From: Cadophora sp. MPI-SDFR-AT-0126
Lineage: Eukaryota > Ascomycota > Leotiomycetes > Helotiales > Ploettnerulaceae
NCBI GenBank assembly: GCA_020747065.1
Contig: JAGMVK010000014.1
Span: 186,001-250,000, forward strand
Length of the DNA: 64,000 nucleotides
Direction of reading: 5' to 3'
The number at the start of each line of letters is the position of its first letter. Position 1 is the first letter of the stretch. Made by a program: the position numbers and the translations under genes. This document shows positions 1 through 13,726 of the stretch, one piece after another. A model generated the notes under the pieces. The model saw only the letters and a program-made list of their open reading frames with translations, was not told the origin of the DNA and made no database searches.

Positions 1-1115
1 TATATTAATATTATATAGTTTAGAGAATAATATATACTTTATATAGTAAATAAGGCTATAGGATTTAGAGCTATAAAGCTACTCTAAAAGCGCTCCGGTT
101 TAGCTATAACTTAAGCTACTTTTAATATATTTAAGTTAGTATAGATAGATATATATATTAGACCTCCTAACTTCGTTATTTATAACTATAAAACTAACTT
201 TAACTCTACGGAGTTTCAAAGTGCACTTAGAGCTATAAGGAGTACGCTTAAACTTATCCTAGTAAAAGCGTATCACTTAATTAGTAAGGTAAAATAATAT
301 TATTATCTACTTTAATATACCTACAAAATTATTATAGAAGAATACCTTAATATAAGCGATAAGGATCGCTTATAAATAGCTATTAAAGCTATTAATAATA
401 TAGCTAAATTAAATAGCTTAATCTTTATACTTCTTATTTTCAGTACCTACTTAAAAATAATAGAAATAGATCTTCTAAATCTATTTATTTAATAATATAT
501 AGAGACTATTAAAAGAGCTATAATAGAGGTGCGCTAAATATATGCGAAATAGTAAGTTAATGACACGCTAGTAACTCGTAATAGCCTTAATATAACGTAT
601 ATTTATAATCTTAAGCTTTAAGATTAAGTATTAATCTAGTATAAAAAGAAGAGATAGAAGGAACTCTATACTTTCTTAGGAATAAAGGGCAAAGCATATA
701 AAATAGATATAGATAATAGTAAAACACGTATATTTTATTTAATATTAATATATCTATTTAAGATAGATATATCTAGTATTAAATAAAAGAAAGAAAAATT
801 ACTAAATATAACCTATAAGCTTAGCTTACTAGTCTGAAAAGCTTATACAACTATACTAAAAGCCCCCTAAATCGCTATTAAAGTCTTATTTATAAAACTA
901 ATCCTAGAACTACTAATAATTAATAATAATTATAATACTAAAGTATTTCTAACTAAAAAAGAGATAAGAAATTAAGAGCTATTAATTAAGCTACGCGCAG
1001 AGGGTAAGATTACTACACTTAGTTTACTATTTCAGTAATTCTAATAAACTAAGTATAAAGCTCTTATTAAGAGAGGTATTTTTATACTAATTTCTAAAAG
1101 TGACCTTAGAGTAAG
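1..1115 (+). pseudogene. Copia element X: decayed integrase to start of reverse transcriptase
   Basis: This is a decayed stretch of Ty1/copia pol, already inside the integrase at base 1. Read through TAA/TAG stops it gives the integrase core (a segment ending NFNSTEF near 200), the integrase C-terminal part (about 600-800), and the linker into reverse transcriptase (about 960-1115). It closely parallels 4330-5288 and 13727-13870 of element Y, with C/T and G/A differences typical of RIP. The frame stops abruptly at 1115 where the 5' LTR of Y begins, so Y probably inserted into X. The other half of X was not found after the 3' LTR of Y. It is non-functional. Confidence 0.8.
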
Positions 1116-1349
1116 TGTTGATCCGCAGGCCTATCCAAAGCATGTCTTAGCTAGAATAAGGAGTAGAACCACTTATAGAGGTAATTCGGTGGCGTTTCAG
1201 GAGGTAATATATAGTCTAGTACCTCTCACCTCCTCTTAGAAGAAAAACAGATTTTCTATACTATTAAGCTTAATATATATATATATGATATTTATATTTA
1301 ATTCTTAGTTTATATTTAGTATTAAACTAATACTAATTAGTAATTAATA
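1116..1349 (+). repeat. 5' LTR of copia element Y
   Basis: A 234-bp repeat that starts TGTTGATC and ends ATTAATA, a RIP form of the expected ATCAACA, so the terminal inverted TGTTGAT/ATCAACA pair is still visible. It matches 16965-17197 along its length, including a TA dinucleotide run followed by GATATTTA. It starts exactly where the copia X frame breaks off. Confidence 0.8.
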
Positions 1350-1689
1350 CGAACTATAGATAGATAAGTTACGATAAGATAAGTAGTAACTTAATATTAA
1401 GTACTTAATTATACTTTTTAAGCTATCTTTAAACTTAAATTAATAATTAATAATTCAGTAAGAGGGGACTAGTATTATATTTAGACTATAAATCTTATAT
1501 AGTAGTATATATAATAATAGTAATAATTCCTTTTTAATAATCGTTAAGTTAATTACTTAACTTTAATTAAGGAGTTTTTAAGTAAAAATTAGGTATTAGT
1601 TTTAGAATACTTCTAAATTAAGTACAAATTATAGCTAAAGAAATACTAATTACTTCAGATTAAGGTAAAAGAGAGAAAGAAATAGCTAT

Positions 1690-4240
1690 AAGAGTAAAAA
1701 TAAAAGTAGTAGTAATATAGTTAGAACTGCGATTAGTAGAGATACTACTAGATAATACTATAAAGCTTTTATAAGAGTTTTAAAAGAACTTTTATAATAG
1801 CTATTTTAAGAGTAAATTCTTATTCCTAAACTTTTAGGAATATTTTAGAAATTAATCTTTAAATTACTTTACTTATATTAAGAAGATAGAATAAATATAC
1901 TTATATAATATATTATAAGTAAATAGTATATTTATATAGAAGAATAAGATATTAATTATAGTTATACTTACTTAAATAACTTAAACTAAAACTAACTTTT
2001 AGTTAGAAGAATAGCTAGAGTTATAGATTTAGAATACTTTTAATTTAGTACTAGACTATATTTAAAACCTTTACTAAGCGATAGCTTTAATTACTTAAAT
2101 ACTTTATTAAGGAATACTATTACTATTTTAATATAATAAGTTAATTATAGTAATTAATTCTACTAAATCAATTCCTTTAAATAAGGAAGAGAGATTATAC
2201 TAATATATTCTATTAAGAAGTAATTTTCTAAGAGCTAAGGTATCTTAGATCTTAAATTATCTTATGGCCTTTACTTATATAAAGACTATTATTTTAGATA
2301 ATAATTTATACACTATAATATTACTAGTTTATATAAAGAGAGAGTTCTTATTTACTCCTAAAAGAGAATCCCTAAATATAGCACTAAGGTAAAGACTAAA
2401 TAAGAATCTATTACTAAACCTTATACTAATTCTAGAAGTATACTTATAAGATAGATCTTTACTTTTATTTATAGTACTAAGAATAATTAAATTATATATA
2501 AAATAGATATAATTATTTTAGTATATTATAGAAATACTAATATAAGATTAATTAAAATCACTAATAAACCTTAATAAAATATATACTAAAGAGCTTTAAT
2601 ATAATAAGTCTAAAGATTACTTAAATAAGAAATTATATATCTTTACTAATTTCTACTAAAAAATAAGTATTAATTATAATATTTAGTATTAGGTATTTTA
2701 AATAATACTTTAAAATAAAGTATCTACGTACTATTACTAGTACTTTTAAAATAAAAAGTATAACTTTAATAAACTTATTAAAGTAATATATACTAATTTT
2801 AAGATAAAAGAGAGAATTAATTAATTCCTTAGCTAATAGTTTAACTTAACTTTTTTATTATTTTAAGCTAAACTTTACTAGAAAAGTAAATTAATTCTAG
2901 TTTAATTAAAGAACTTTACTAAAGAACTATAGAGTATTTAACTTAGTCTTAAAGATAATAATATATGAAATAATAAAATTTTACGTAATAAACTTATATA
3001 AGGAATTTTAAGTAATTTACTTTTTAAGATAGTACTATTTTAAGTACTACTAACTTTTTCTATATTAATAAATAGTCTTTATATAGCTCTAAGCGTAAAA
3101 ATAACTTATAAATCGGGATTATAAGTTAGTAAATATACTAATTTAGGACTAAATTAACACTATACTTATATTATAGATAAGATAGCCTATTACTTAGACT
3201 AAAGAATAAAGTTTTTTGTAAGTAATAAACGCGGAATTATATTTAAGCTTAAGCTAGGTTATATAAGGTATATTATTTATAAAAAAATAAACTACTATAG
3301 TAGTCGCTATTTTAATAAGAAGTAAGTAGCTTCTAAAACGTGATACTTTATTATATAAAAAGCTAAAAGTATGAAACTTATAGAGGTATTATTTTAAACT
3401 TATTTAGTATATATAGAAAAAATTAGAATAAGTTTAGAAGATATTTAGAATTAGTTAAAAAAAGATAATCCAAATAACTTTAATAACTAAGATACTTTTT
3501 CTAAGATTAATAAAACCTCTATAAATTTAAATAGTAAATATAGTAATAAATTAGCTAACTTTATAACTATATTCAGTACTAGTAAAGTAATATATAATAC
3601 GCGGGAAGTAATAGAATAACTTAAAAAGAAGAAGGTTACTTATATTCTAGAAAACCGGATTTAGAAACCTCTAGAAAATAAGGCTTATACAACTTAATAG
3701 ATAAACTATTTCTTCTAAGGTCTTCTTATTAATATAAGCGCTTCTAATAAAAACATTAGAGGTCTTAATTAATTACATATATTATAATAGATTCGAAATA
3801 TTAAATATAATACTAGCGAGTCAAGTAAGAGTCAGATTAAATTCAGAGTAGATTCACGACCTTCTCTTAGAATCGCTATAATAAATACTCTAGTTAGAAT
3901 TTTAGATTTCTATATTATAGATATAGATATACTATTCCTACTATACTTATAATAAATAAATAAGATAGAGGTATACTATAATAATATATAGAATATATTA
4001 ATTCAAGGTAATAAGAAGTACTTAATTATATAGAAAAATAATTATTTATAACTGCTCTTAGACTAAAATTATTAACTTATTAATTCTTCGAATAGTACTA
4101 TTAATAAGTGCTACTTAATAAAAATAAAGATTTATCAGCTATATAAAAGATTCAGCTATCTATTAGTATAATAGTTATAACACCTATTAGATTAAGTAAG
4201 CTATAATTCTGATTCTAAGATTATATTATAAGTTAAAAAG
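1690..4240 (+). pseudogene. Copia Y gag and protease region
   Basis: This is a decayed plus-strand frame between the 5' LTR and the integrase. The first 1.4 kb reads as a charged gag-like protein. At about 3250-3310 a segment aligns with the CCHC zinc knuckle of fungal copia elements, but its Cys codons now read Tyr (TGT/TGC to TAT/TAC), the change RIP produces. The protease lies at about 3800-4100 by position, and I could not find an intact Asp-Ser/Thr-Gly motif. Nearly all stops are TAA or TAG at sites where Gln or Trp fits. The exact start codon cannot be placed. Confidence 0.65.
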
Positions 4241-5288
4241 GTATATAAGTATTACTAAAAGTATATAAATGCTTTATATTGCTTTTACTTTAAATTATAA
4301 AATAATATTAACTTTAATTATATAATCTATATTAATATAATATAATTTAGAAATTGATATATACTTTATATAATTAATAAGGCTATAGGGTTTAGAGCTA
4401 CGAAACTACTTTAAAGGTGCCTTAGATTAGCTATAGCTTAAGCTACCTTTAATACTTTTAAGTTAGTATAGATAGATATATATATTAAGCTCCTAGACTT
4501 TATTATTTATAATTATAGAACTAACTTCAACTCTAAGGAGTTTTAGGGAGTACTTAAAGTAATAGAAAGTATACTAAAGCTTATACTTATAAAAGTATAC
4601 TACTTAATTAGTAAAGTAGAATAGTATTATCGTTCACTTAAGTATACTTATGAAATTATTACAGTAAAATATCCTAATCTAAGTAATAAAGATTAATTAT
4701 AAATAGCTATTAAAGCTATTAATAATACAATTAGATTAAATAGCTTAATTCCTATACTTCTTATTTTTAAAACTTACTTTAGAATAATTGAAATAGATCT
4801 TTTAAACTCGTCTATTTAGTAATATACGGAAACTATTAAAAAAGCTATAAAAGAAGTACATAAGGTATATACTAAACGCTAAGCTAATAATACGCTAGTA
4901 ATTTATAATAGCCTTAGTATAACGCATATTTATAATCTCTAGCTTTAAGATTAAGTTTTAGTATAGTAAGAAAAGAAAAGCTAGAGAGGATTATATATTT
5001 TCTTAGGAATAAAAGGCAAAGTATACAGGATTAATATAAATAATAGTAAAGTATATATATTCCAATTAATATCTATACGCTTATTTAAAATAGATATATC
5101 TAGTATTAAATAAAAGAAAGAAAAAGTACTAAATATAACTTATAAGCCTTACTTACTAGTTTAAAAAGCCTATAAAATAGCACCGAAACCCCCCCGAATT
5201 ACAGTTAAGGTCTTATTTATAAAATTAATTCCGGGACTACTAATAATTAATAACAACTATAATACTAACGTATTTCTAATTAAGAAGG
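4241..5288 (+). pseudogene. Copia Y integrase, split by element Z
   Basis: The frame parallels fungal Ty1/copia integrases: the start of the catalytic core near 4330, a segment ending NFNSKEF around 4530, the block with the third catalytic residue near 4620, and the C-terminal basic region to about 5200. The homologous region of element X (1-990) can be aligned throughout. The frame stops at the target duplication GAAGG (5284-5288) and continues at 13727. It carries many TAA/TAG stops and is inactive. Confidence 0.75.
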
Positions 5289-5483
5289 TATCGTGCAGTA
5301 ATACGAGCAGGCTGGGTTAAAGAAACAAGATCTCTTAATCAGAGCAAAAGTATAGTATAAAAAGATATATTTAAAAAAGCATTACCTCCTTAAGGGAAAG
5401 CCTAAGAGTATATTATATATATATAGTATACTTACTAAGTATACACTAGACTAGATACAACTTCTAATAGAGCGCGTTTAATA
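5289..5483 (-). repeat. 3' LTR of copia element Z (left end)
   Basis: A 195-bp copy matching 13527-13721. It begins TATCG (RIP form of TGTCG) directly after GAAGG and ends TTTAATA (RIP form of TTCGACA). A shared internal block reads through GATATATTTAAAA and a TATA-rich stretch. Confidence 0.85.
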
Positions 5484-6171
5484 CACTCTTATAGTAAGCT
5501 TAAGTCTAAGAGTCTTACTATTAGATTTACATAAATAAAGATTAAGTCTAAAGTAGCTAATACTTTATATATATATATATACTCCTTAGATAAGCACGAC
5601 AATTATAAATATACGTTTATAATATATATACCCAAATTATAAAGGAAATATAAATAAATATATTATAATTAAATAAGTAAATAAAAATCATATAAGTCTA
5701 GTATATAATATGTCCTTATATCGCGAATATATACGTAGAATAATCTAATTAAAGAACATAAACAAAAGAATAATAAAGGATTTAATTCTAAAAATCGTAT
5801 AAAGTAATCTAATTTATAATTATATATAAATTAAGAAGTATATAAATAAGTAATTATTATTAAATTTAAGTAAGGCTCTATAATTACTAAATACAAGTAA
5901 CTAAATTAGAATAAGCATTAATTAATAAAAGTAAAGTAAATCAATAATCTTTTAAAAAAATATACTAAAAATCAAAAGTAAATTAGTAAATAATATATAA
6001 TAGCGCGCTCTAATTAGCTATATATTAGTAGGTAATTACGTATTCCCTAAGTAATCGTATACCTTCTTAAAGTATATTAACCCTAGATTTTTCTATACTT
6101 CTGAACCTTTAAGCTTTTAATATACTACATAGCTCTTCATATCTTATACCTTTCCTCTTATTTTTCTTCTT
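5484..6171. other. AT-rich stretch inside element Z without a recognised gene
   Basis: About 690 bp between the 3' LTR of Z and the plus-strand frame that follows. Strongly AT-rich with RIP-like composition. I see no domain, structured RNA or repeat that I can name. Confidence 0.5.
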
Positions 6172-7260
6172 TAAATTCATATAAAAAAATTACTATAACT
6201 CTAAACTACTCTAAAATACTTCCTAAAACTCCTTTATAATCTCCTATTAACTGTAATCGTAAAATTACTAAACTTATGTATTATATAAAAGAGTAGATTA
6301 CTAATTTAAATAATATAAATTAAGCTCGTAAAGTAATCTAAGTAAATTCATTTCTTTTTTAAATACTTATATTTATCTTTAATTACAATTATTTAAAACT
6401 CATATACTAATATATACTTAAAATAATAATAAAGATAAGAGTAAGCCTAAGCCTATTACTAAATCTTTATCTTCTTATAATAATACCTCTAATACATAAT
6501 CTACTAGTAAATCTAATATTAAATCAATTAATTAGATTTTTATTAGCCCCAAGCGTTCTAGTATAATACTATCCAACTAAAATAAGTCTTTTACCTAGAA
6601 TAAGTCTTCTAGCCAGAATAAGCAATCCAGTAAGAATAAGCACTTCAATAATAATAATAATAATCCTTTTATTTAAGATAATAATAGTAATTTTACTAAT
6701 TTTTCTAGCTCTAATAATAGTAATATTATCACCCTTCTTACTTATATACGCTCTTTACTATTACTTCCTAAGTATACGTTTAATTATTTTTAAGTTCAAA
6801 AAGATCTATCTCCTATACTTAAGCGCAAAGCTAAAAAAAAATGCACTATTACTATACTAAAAACCTCTTATAATACTAATCCTATTCCCTTTAAGCTCAC
6901 TAAATTAACTCCTAAGACTACTACTAAGTATATAAAATCTCTAGTTAAAAGATAATAAGATAAGTTTATACTTATTCTTTTTATACTTAATATAATTACT
7001 TATTTTAATATATACTAATAATATAAGTAGGAAAGGAGTTTACTAATCTATACTTAAAGTGCGTATAATTTACTATATCTAGGAAGGGAGATCGCAGTTA
7101 CTATTATACTAATATTACTACTACTAGTAGCTATTATTATAACTACGCTTCTAGTTATACTTACTCTTTTACTTTACCTTATATCTTATTTCTAGCTTAT
7201 TATTTAATTAATATACTTAATTAAAACATATCTTCTTCTATAAGTTCTTTATTTTATTTC
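6172..7260 (+). pseudogene. Unrecognised decayed frame, antisense within copia Z
   Basis: On the plus strand, opposite to Z's own pol, about 360 codons can be read with interruptions almost only by TAA/TAG at sites where Gln fits. The product would be hydrophilic and rich in Ser, Asn, Lys, Gln and Thr, with an SSSQNKQSSKNKH stretch and an Asn run near 6640-6680. I do not recognise the family. It lies between the RNase H end and the 3' LTR, outside the usual copia gene set. The minus-strand reading of the same DNA is Leu-rich and less protein-like, which favours the plus strand. A low-complexity shadow is still possible. Confidence 0.4.
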
Positions 7261-7789
7261 TATAATTATACTACTAATTCTTAAGTAGGAAATTAAGAAA
7301 TATTATATAGCGCTTTATATTATATTAAATAATTTAAAGCTTTTAGATAAGAGTAATAATAATAATATATTTATAGAAGAGCTTATATAAGTAGTAAAAA
7401 AGCTACTAAAATACTAAGATAATAATAAAGATAATAGAAGTAAATTAAGTAGATTAAAGTATAAGGAACTTATATAAGCTTTTATAAATATTATAAGATT
7501 AATAATAAGTTAGTAAGTAGGATTTAGTAAGATTATAAGATAGTTTATAGGATTTTTAAAGAATTTACCTAGATCTTTACACTAGTTTATAAGATTTTAT
7601 TAAGCTTTATATTAGATCTTTATATTAGTTTAGGAAATTCTTACTAAACTTTACTAGATTTCAGCTAAGTTTTACTAAGTTTTCTTAGATCTTTAGGGTA
7701 TTTACTAGAATAATCTCCTTTATTTAAAGTATAAATAAAAAGTTTATATACTTCTTTTTTAAATATAACTTTTAAATAAGTATAATTAA

Positions 7790-9400
7790 AGTTCCTTTAC
7801 TTTAGATCTATAATTCTTAAAGTTTAAAAGAGTTCTAAAGTACTTAAATTTTTAGTAAGATAGATTTTTTATAAGCTTATTAGTAAGTATATTAACTATT
7901 AAAATATATATAATTTTAAATAATCCTTAAGTATACTCTTACTTTAATTATATATTTTAAATATCTATATAGTAAAGCTTTATTAAAATTCTCTTATTTT
8001 CACTTATAATAAGTCTAATTATCTACTAATTATTATAAAAGATCTCTTAAATCTTATTAATATCTAATACTAGATCTTAAGAATTTTTTATAAAGCTATA
8101 ACTTCTTTACTTATATACTTTAATAATAGAGTTTTAGCTTTAGTAGTTGAAGTTATTACTATAGCTTATAGTTCTACTTTTAAGATTACTAGACTACTAA
8201 ATATTATAATTATATACTCTTAGGATAATTATCTTAATTTAGTATTATTAATAAAAAATATATTAGATATATATATTAAGAATCTTTTATATTTTTTATT
8301 ATATATAATACCTAAAAAGCGTGTTCTATATAAGTAATAAATTAACTAATATATAATAGTAAAGGGCTTAGCGCTTAGATTTATTATAAATCTTAAGAGT
8401 ACTATAATAGTAAATACTATATTTAGTCTTATAATAATTATAATATATAATACTAAGCTTATATACTCTTAGTATACCTTAATCTACTTTTTAGTAGCTT
8501 ATCTTTAATTCTTTTAAAGATTAATAAGTAGAAGTAATATACTTAGGTACTTTTTATTTATTAATTTAAATTTAGATATAATCTTTTTAATATATTAATT
8601 ATAAATAAGAGAGATAGTCTTAAGCTTTCTATTATAAATTACCTTAATACTTAAGAACTACTAAATATTTCTAAAATTATATATATTATATACTTCCTTT
8701 AGTTATCTAATAATCTTTTCTCCAAGCTTTTAATTATCTTGATAATAAAGTACTTAAATATTATCTATATAAAAGAGAACTAGTATTTTATACTTTATAT
8801 TTATAAATATATAAGATTTCTTTAAGTATAGAGAGAGTCCTAAGTTTATTAAGGTTTTACTTATATACTTATACTATAAGTATAAAGAGTCTCTTATTTT
8901 GTAAAGTGCTTAATTTACTTGCAGTATAAACCCAGGTTTTTAGAATCTAGAAAAAAAATAGTAATATATAGTTTCATTATTTATATCTTTAAATGCATTA
9001 ATAAACGTATTAATTACATTAAAATACTTAATCTCTAGATTAAACTTTACTATAAGCGCTATAGTAATACAGAATAACTTTAAGAAGAGAGTACTTACGT
9101 AAGTTAAAATAATTATACTTTTATTTTAAAGATTACTATATATAATAATATATAATCGATATTTACTAATATATCTATTCTTGTTTATCTTATACTTAAA
9201 AACCTATATTAGAGAAACTAGTAAGCTTATAAGTTTTAAGTTAAATGCTTCTAGTATTTAGTATCTCTATTTTTTTATATTACTTATTTTTAGATATATA
9301 TCCTCTATAAACTATTATTTTATTAAGTAATTCTTAAGATTACTCTATTTTTTAAGTTCTAGTAGTAAATCTTAAACCTTAATTTTAGGAAGTAAGATCT
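7790..9400 (-). pseudogene. Copia Z reverse transcriptase and RNase H
   Basis: The minus-strand frame matches fungal Ty1/copia polymerases. The finger region (VFKYKINKNRYISKY, about 9200) is followed by the DAVNAFLNA-like block, the active-site segment at 8759-8773 now reading FYIDN instead of F/YVDD, and then the RNase H block containing DNQQxIRL near 8020, ending in a KNLSxxKFxxFR-like segment about 7800. The second catalytic Asp is Asn through G-to-A change. TAA/TAG stops sit mostly at Gln/Trp sites. It is inactive but clearly assignable. Confidence 0.82.
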
Positions 9401-12400
9401 TCTTACTTAGTATTAGATAATTTTTTTAAATAGCTATTATAATAATCGCATATATTATCTAAGTAAACTTCCGTAGTTTTTCCTACTCCTCTATTATTAT
9501 ATACTAATTAAGCATAAATATAGTAAGTATTTAATCTACTTTATTTACTAAACTTCCATGTACTTTCTTAAAGAGATTACTTCTAAGCTTTAAGTTACTA
9601 CTAATATTTAGCTAACTTTTTTACGCTTTCTAAAGTAAAGTAATAAGCGTTGTGAATACTTTATTACGTTTACCTCTTTTACGCCCTCTTTCACTCGCTT
9701 ACTTACTTTCAGTGCTTTTAGCTTTAATATTTAAGTTAGGTAATTCACTTAGTAAATCACTTATTAAGTTTAATATCTATAAGCGTATTATTACTCTTAT
9801 CACTTTAAGTATATTTATTATTTTAATATCTTAATACTTATTTAAAGTTCTTAATAATGCTAGTACTAATCCTAGTCCTATAATTACTATTAGAGGAAGC
9901 CTAATCAGAATTCAAACCTTAATTATTAAAGAATAAGGTAAACTCCGTGCTTAGTCTTATTACATACTTATTACTAAATCTAGAACTTACTTATATTTCC
10001 TCTGATCCGCTTTTACTAAACCTTACGCTATACTTAATATAGGTCCTAGATTTAATACACTTTATAATAATTACTTACTACCCTAGTTAAATGCACTTTC
10101 TAATTCAGGTGTAATTCCTAGAATTAGAAATCCAATTATAGTACTCAAATTTCTAATATAATCTTTTACTCCTAAGTTCTAACTCTTATTAGTAATAATT
10201 TCAGATTAAGCTTTCTATATTTATTCTTCCCTTAGATCAAGTAGAATCCCTTCATTTAAAACAATTACATACTTATTCAGTACATTCTTTAAAACGCCCT
10301 TTATAAAGCTAAAGATATATTCTATTACTTTTTTATTTTATAAAAGTTCTATAAAAAATTAAGCTTTCTTTATAAAGATCTCTACCTCCTCTTCTTTAAA
10401 AATATAAAAGCTCTCTTCATTAAAGCAAATGTTTCACATAATAATAATTTAATTAAGTCATAGCACCCAAATCTTATAAATATTAGAAGCACGGAAACCT
10501 ACAAGATACCCGATATACGTATAAGGTTTAACTTCAAACACTCTCTTTTCTTATTCAAGTACTTATTTTACTATTAATAAGTATACCTTATATCTAAAGA
10601 CATAGATCCTATTTTAATTAGATTTAAAATTTACTATTAGTTTTATAATAATTACAGGATTATACTATTAAAAGTAATTACAGAACTACTGATTATTTAT
10701 TTTAAGTAGTAATCTCTAATTTTATATACAATTTAGGTATCTATTATATAAATAAATACCTACTAGCGCATATTTAAGTCCAAGTTCCTCAGGAAGATTT
10801 ATAGATAGCTGTATTTTAATACCCCTTATAATTATCTCCTAACTAACTTGTTCTACTATACTATTTAATTTATAAGTTATAATTAGTAAGATCTTAAGCT
10901 TGATACTAAGCTTATCTACTTATATCTCATATCTTATAAATTCCTAAATAATAATAACTACCTTTTCTTAATTGTACTTGAATTTATAGATTGAAAGTCT
11001 AACTAAGTCCGTACTTAATATTCAAAGTTCTTAATATATTTAAATACCTTATCGTGTATTTTTAACTAGAGTATATAGCTAACAAGTAATCCGCTATACT
11101 TGCATTTAAGTATAAGGAGCTAGAAGTAATTTCTAAAGTAAACTAAGAAATTGAACAGATCCTAACTAATCCTCTAAAATAGCCTTACTAATTATCGCTT
11201 ATTTAAATAATAAGATATAACTTATAAGGTATACACTAGCGCGTATTACTTATACTTTAAATATTTAATAATATTAGAGAATCTCATACCCCTAAAAGCT
11301 TCTACTAATTTTTAAAGAGTATCTGGACCTAAGTACTTAGTTCGTAGATACTATAACCTTTTCGTACCTAAGCGAGTTATACTATAATCACGTAATAGAT
11401 AAAAAGCGCGTAGCCTTTAGCAGCTAGTACTAGAAAATATAATAATACCTATTTTATTATATAGGATCTTACTTAAGTTTAACGAATAGTTTAAATGCTT
11501 ATTATATTCAAAGAATATAAGATTAAACTCGTAAATAAGCTTTCAAATAACCAAGTAATCACCTATAAGCTAAGTGTCGTCACACTAGCGCAGTATATAG
11601 TTTATTCCGCAGTACTATAATCTAATATTCCATAAGCAAGCTTTTAAGATAATATTTATATAAAAGCCTTCAATAACAGTTACTTTAGTAAGCGTAAGAT
11701 TAAAAGTCTTTTCATCTAGGCCTTAAAGAACATCTTTTAAAATACGCGTTCTACATTTAATAATTAGTAACTAAAAGCTTCTATACTTAATAGTATCTTA
11801 TAGATCTACCTTAATAAATATACCAGGCTTTAATAAGGATATATTGTTAATAAGGTTCATAGCTCTATAGTTATTAAGTAATATACTTATAGATAAGAGG
11901 TAATATTTGTATAATCCCTAAGTAAAGTAAATTCCGGACTAAAAAGCTTTATTTAAGCTTAAAAGTATTATAATGAAATTACTAGAAGACGTCTTATCCT
12001 TATTTATTAGATTTTCAGGGAATACTCCTTTTAATTTTCCCTAAGCTTTATTAGATTCCTATCTCTTAAGAGCGCTTTTCATACTTAGTAGTAATGCTCT
12101 ATTAATTCCCTTATTAAAATTTAATCTTAGTATTCTCTATTTACTAGTAATAAAGTGATTATAGATCTCTTTAGTAGCTATATCTAATATAAAGAGTTTT
12201 TTCTTTTTTATATAAGAAAAGGTTTTACTATAAACTATAAACTAAAGCTTTATATAATCCTTTAGAGCCTAATTATACGTGCGATCCTTTAAGCATAAAT
12301 ACTTATTTCCTACTATATTATTTCTATTAGTACCCCTAGGCTCTAAAGCTATCGTAGTATTAATACCGGTATTATTACTCCTTTTGCTAAGAGTAGTAAA

Positions 12401-13526
12401 ATATTTATATCCTTTTCCCTTTTTATTCATAAGCTCGCAATATTAAATATCCACTTCCTTAGTATAAAAGAGTTTTACAAGCTATATAAGAGTATATAAC
12501 TATAAGCTTCTAAGATTATCAGCCTCTTTAAAGCTAAGGAAGTATTTATAAGATTATATATAATTAAAGTTACTTATAGCAATTAGGAAATCAGTAATAC
12601 CAAGAGCTCCATTAACTTTTAGAATATAATATAAGATATCTTTATAAATGAGCTCTTAGTAAGATATAATCCATATTTTAGGATTAGTTTTAACTCCATT
12701 AGCTACTTTAAGGGAAGCTTAGTACTTACTCCTTATTACTAACTGAATTATTATTTTAGTTTAGTTAAGGATACATTTTAATACTCGCAGCAAGGCTTAG
12801 ATATTAAAATCTCTACTTAAAATAATCTTTGTATTTATAATCTCAAAGTACTACCTTACCATAATTTTCTTGATTTATTTGTAAAGCTTTTAGTACTATA
12901 TCGTCCAGAGTTATTAAATAGAAATATTTATTTTCTAAAGCTTAGATTCTAATTTAGCTATAAATTCATAATTAGAGCTTTTAATAATCTTAGGTTTACG
13001 TAAAGCTCTAGGTATATAATCTAGTAAAAATAGTCCTTCTACTATTTATATCTAGAACTGCGTTTTAGTTTCAGAAGTATTACTTTAAGAGCTATTTAGA
13101 ATTAATAAGGATCTCTTTACTTATATTTCGAGATTCTTTAAGTATTTAGCGTAATTTATATTATAAGATTAAAGTAAGTGAGTATTCTAATCCTTAGCGA
13201 TTTACTCTATAATTCAAGGTATTTTATTAATAATTTAAAATAGTGACGAAGCGTCTAGAGCATTTAGATCAATAAATAATTATAATCCAAGGATATTAGT
13301 GCTGAGAGTTAAATACTCGAGCCAGGTAGGGAAATTCTCTAGCTTCAAGTAAACAGCGTTAGAGCTAAGTACTTTTCTAGAGTCGAAATCGTTTACAAGG
13401 AATATAGTAGTAGAAAGATTATAAATTAAAAAGAATAATCAAGAGAGTCTTCTTTCAATAGCTTAATTAAAGCTGCAAAACTACATTTACACTAAGTAGA
13501 TAATAAGATAGAATATAGCTCTTAAC
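9401..13526 (-). pseudogene. Copia Z gag, protease and integrase region
   Basis: By position and gene order these 4.1 kb between the 5' LTR and the reverse transcriptase hold gag, protease and integrase of Z on the minus strand. A short segment near 11400-11430 (AAKGYALF) resembles the post-integrase strand of copia polyproteins. The gag half (about 12200-13450) is too decayed for domain boundaries. A 60-codon open frame on the other strand at 9652-9834 is a chance product of RIP composition. Confidence 0.55.
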
Positions 13527-13721
13527 TATTATGCAGTAGTACGAGCAAGCTAGGTTAAAGAAACAAGATCTTCTAATTAGAGCAAAAATATAGTATAAAA
13601 AGATATATTTAAAAGAGCGTTACCTCCTTAAGGAAGAGCCTAAGAGTATATTATATATACATAGTATACTTGCTAAGCATACACTAGACCAGATGTAACT
13701 TCTAATAGAGCGCGTTCGACA
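13527..13721 (-). repeat. 5' LTR of copia element Z (right end)
   Basis: A 195-bp LTR ending in the intact terminus GTTCGACA followed by target duplication GAAGG. It is less damaged than its partner at 5289-5483. It should hold the promoter of Z, reading leftwards, but no core promoter element can be defended. Confidence 0.85.
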
Positions 13722-13726
13722 GAAGG

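Larger units (their letters stand above)
5289..13721 (-). mobile_element. Ty1/copia LTR retrotransposon Z nested in Y
   Basis: Z is a complete 8.4-kb element with two 195-bp LTRs (5289-5483 and 13527-13721) flanked by the 5-bp duplication GAAGG (5284-5288 and 13722-13726). Its termini form the inverted pair TGTCG/CGACA, intact at the right end of the right LTR and RIP-altered elsewhere. Coding is on the minus strand, so the right-hand LTR is the 5' LTR. The copia reverse transcriptase and RNase H are clear. About 2.3 kb between RNase H and the 3' LTR carries a separate frame on the opposite strand. The precise junctions show it inserted after Y. Confidence 0.88.

Noticed and set aside
9652..9834. 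60-codon plus-strand ORF in element Z
   Set aside because: Leu/Ile-rich shadow opposite the copia Z coding strand. No motif.
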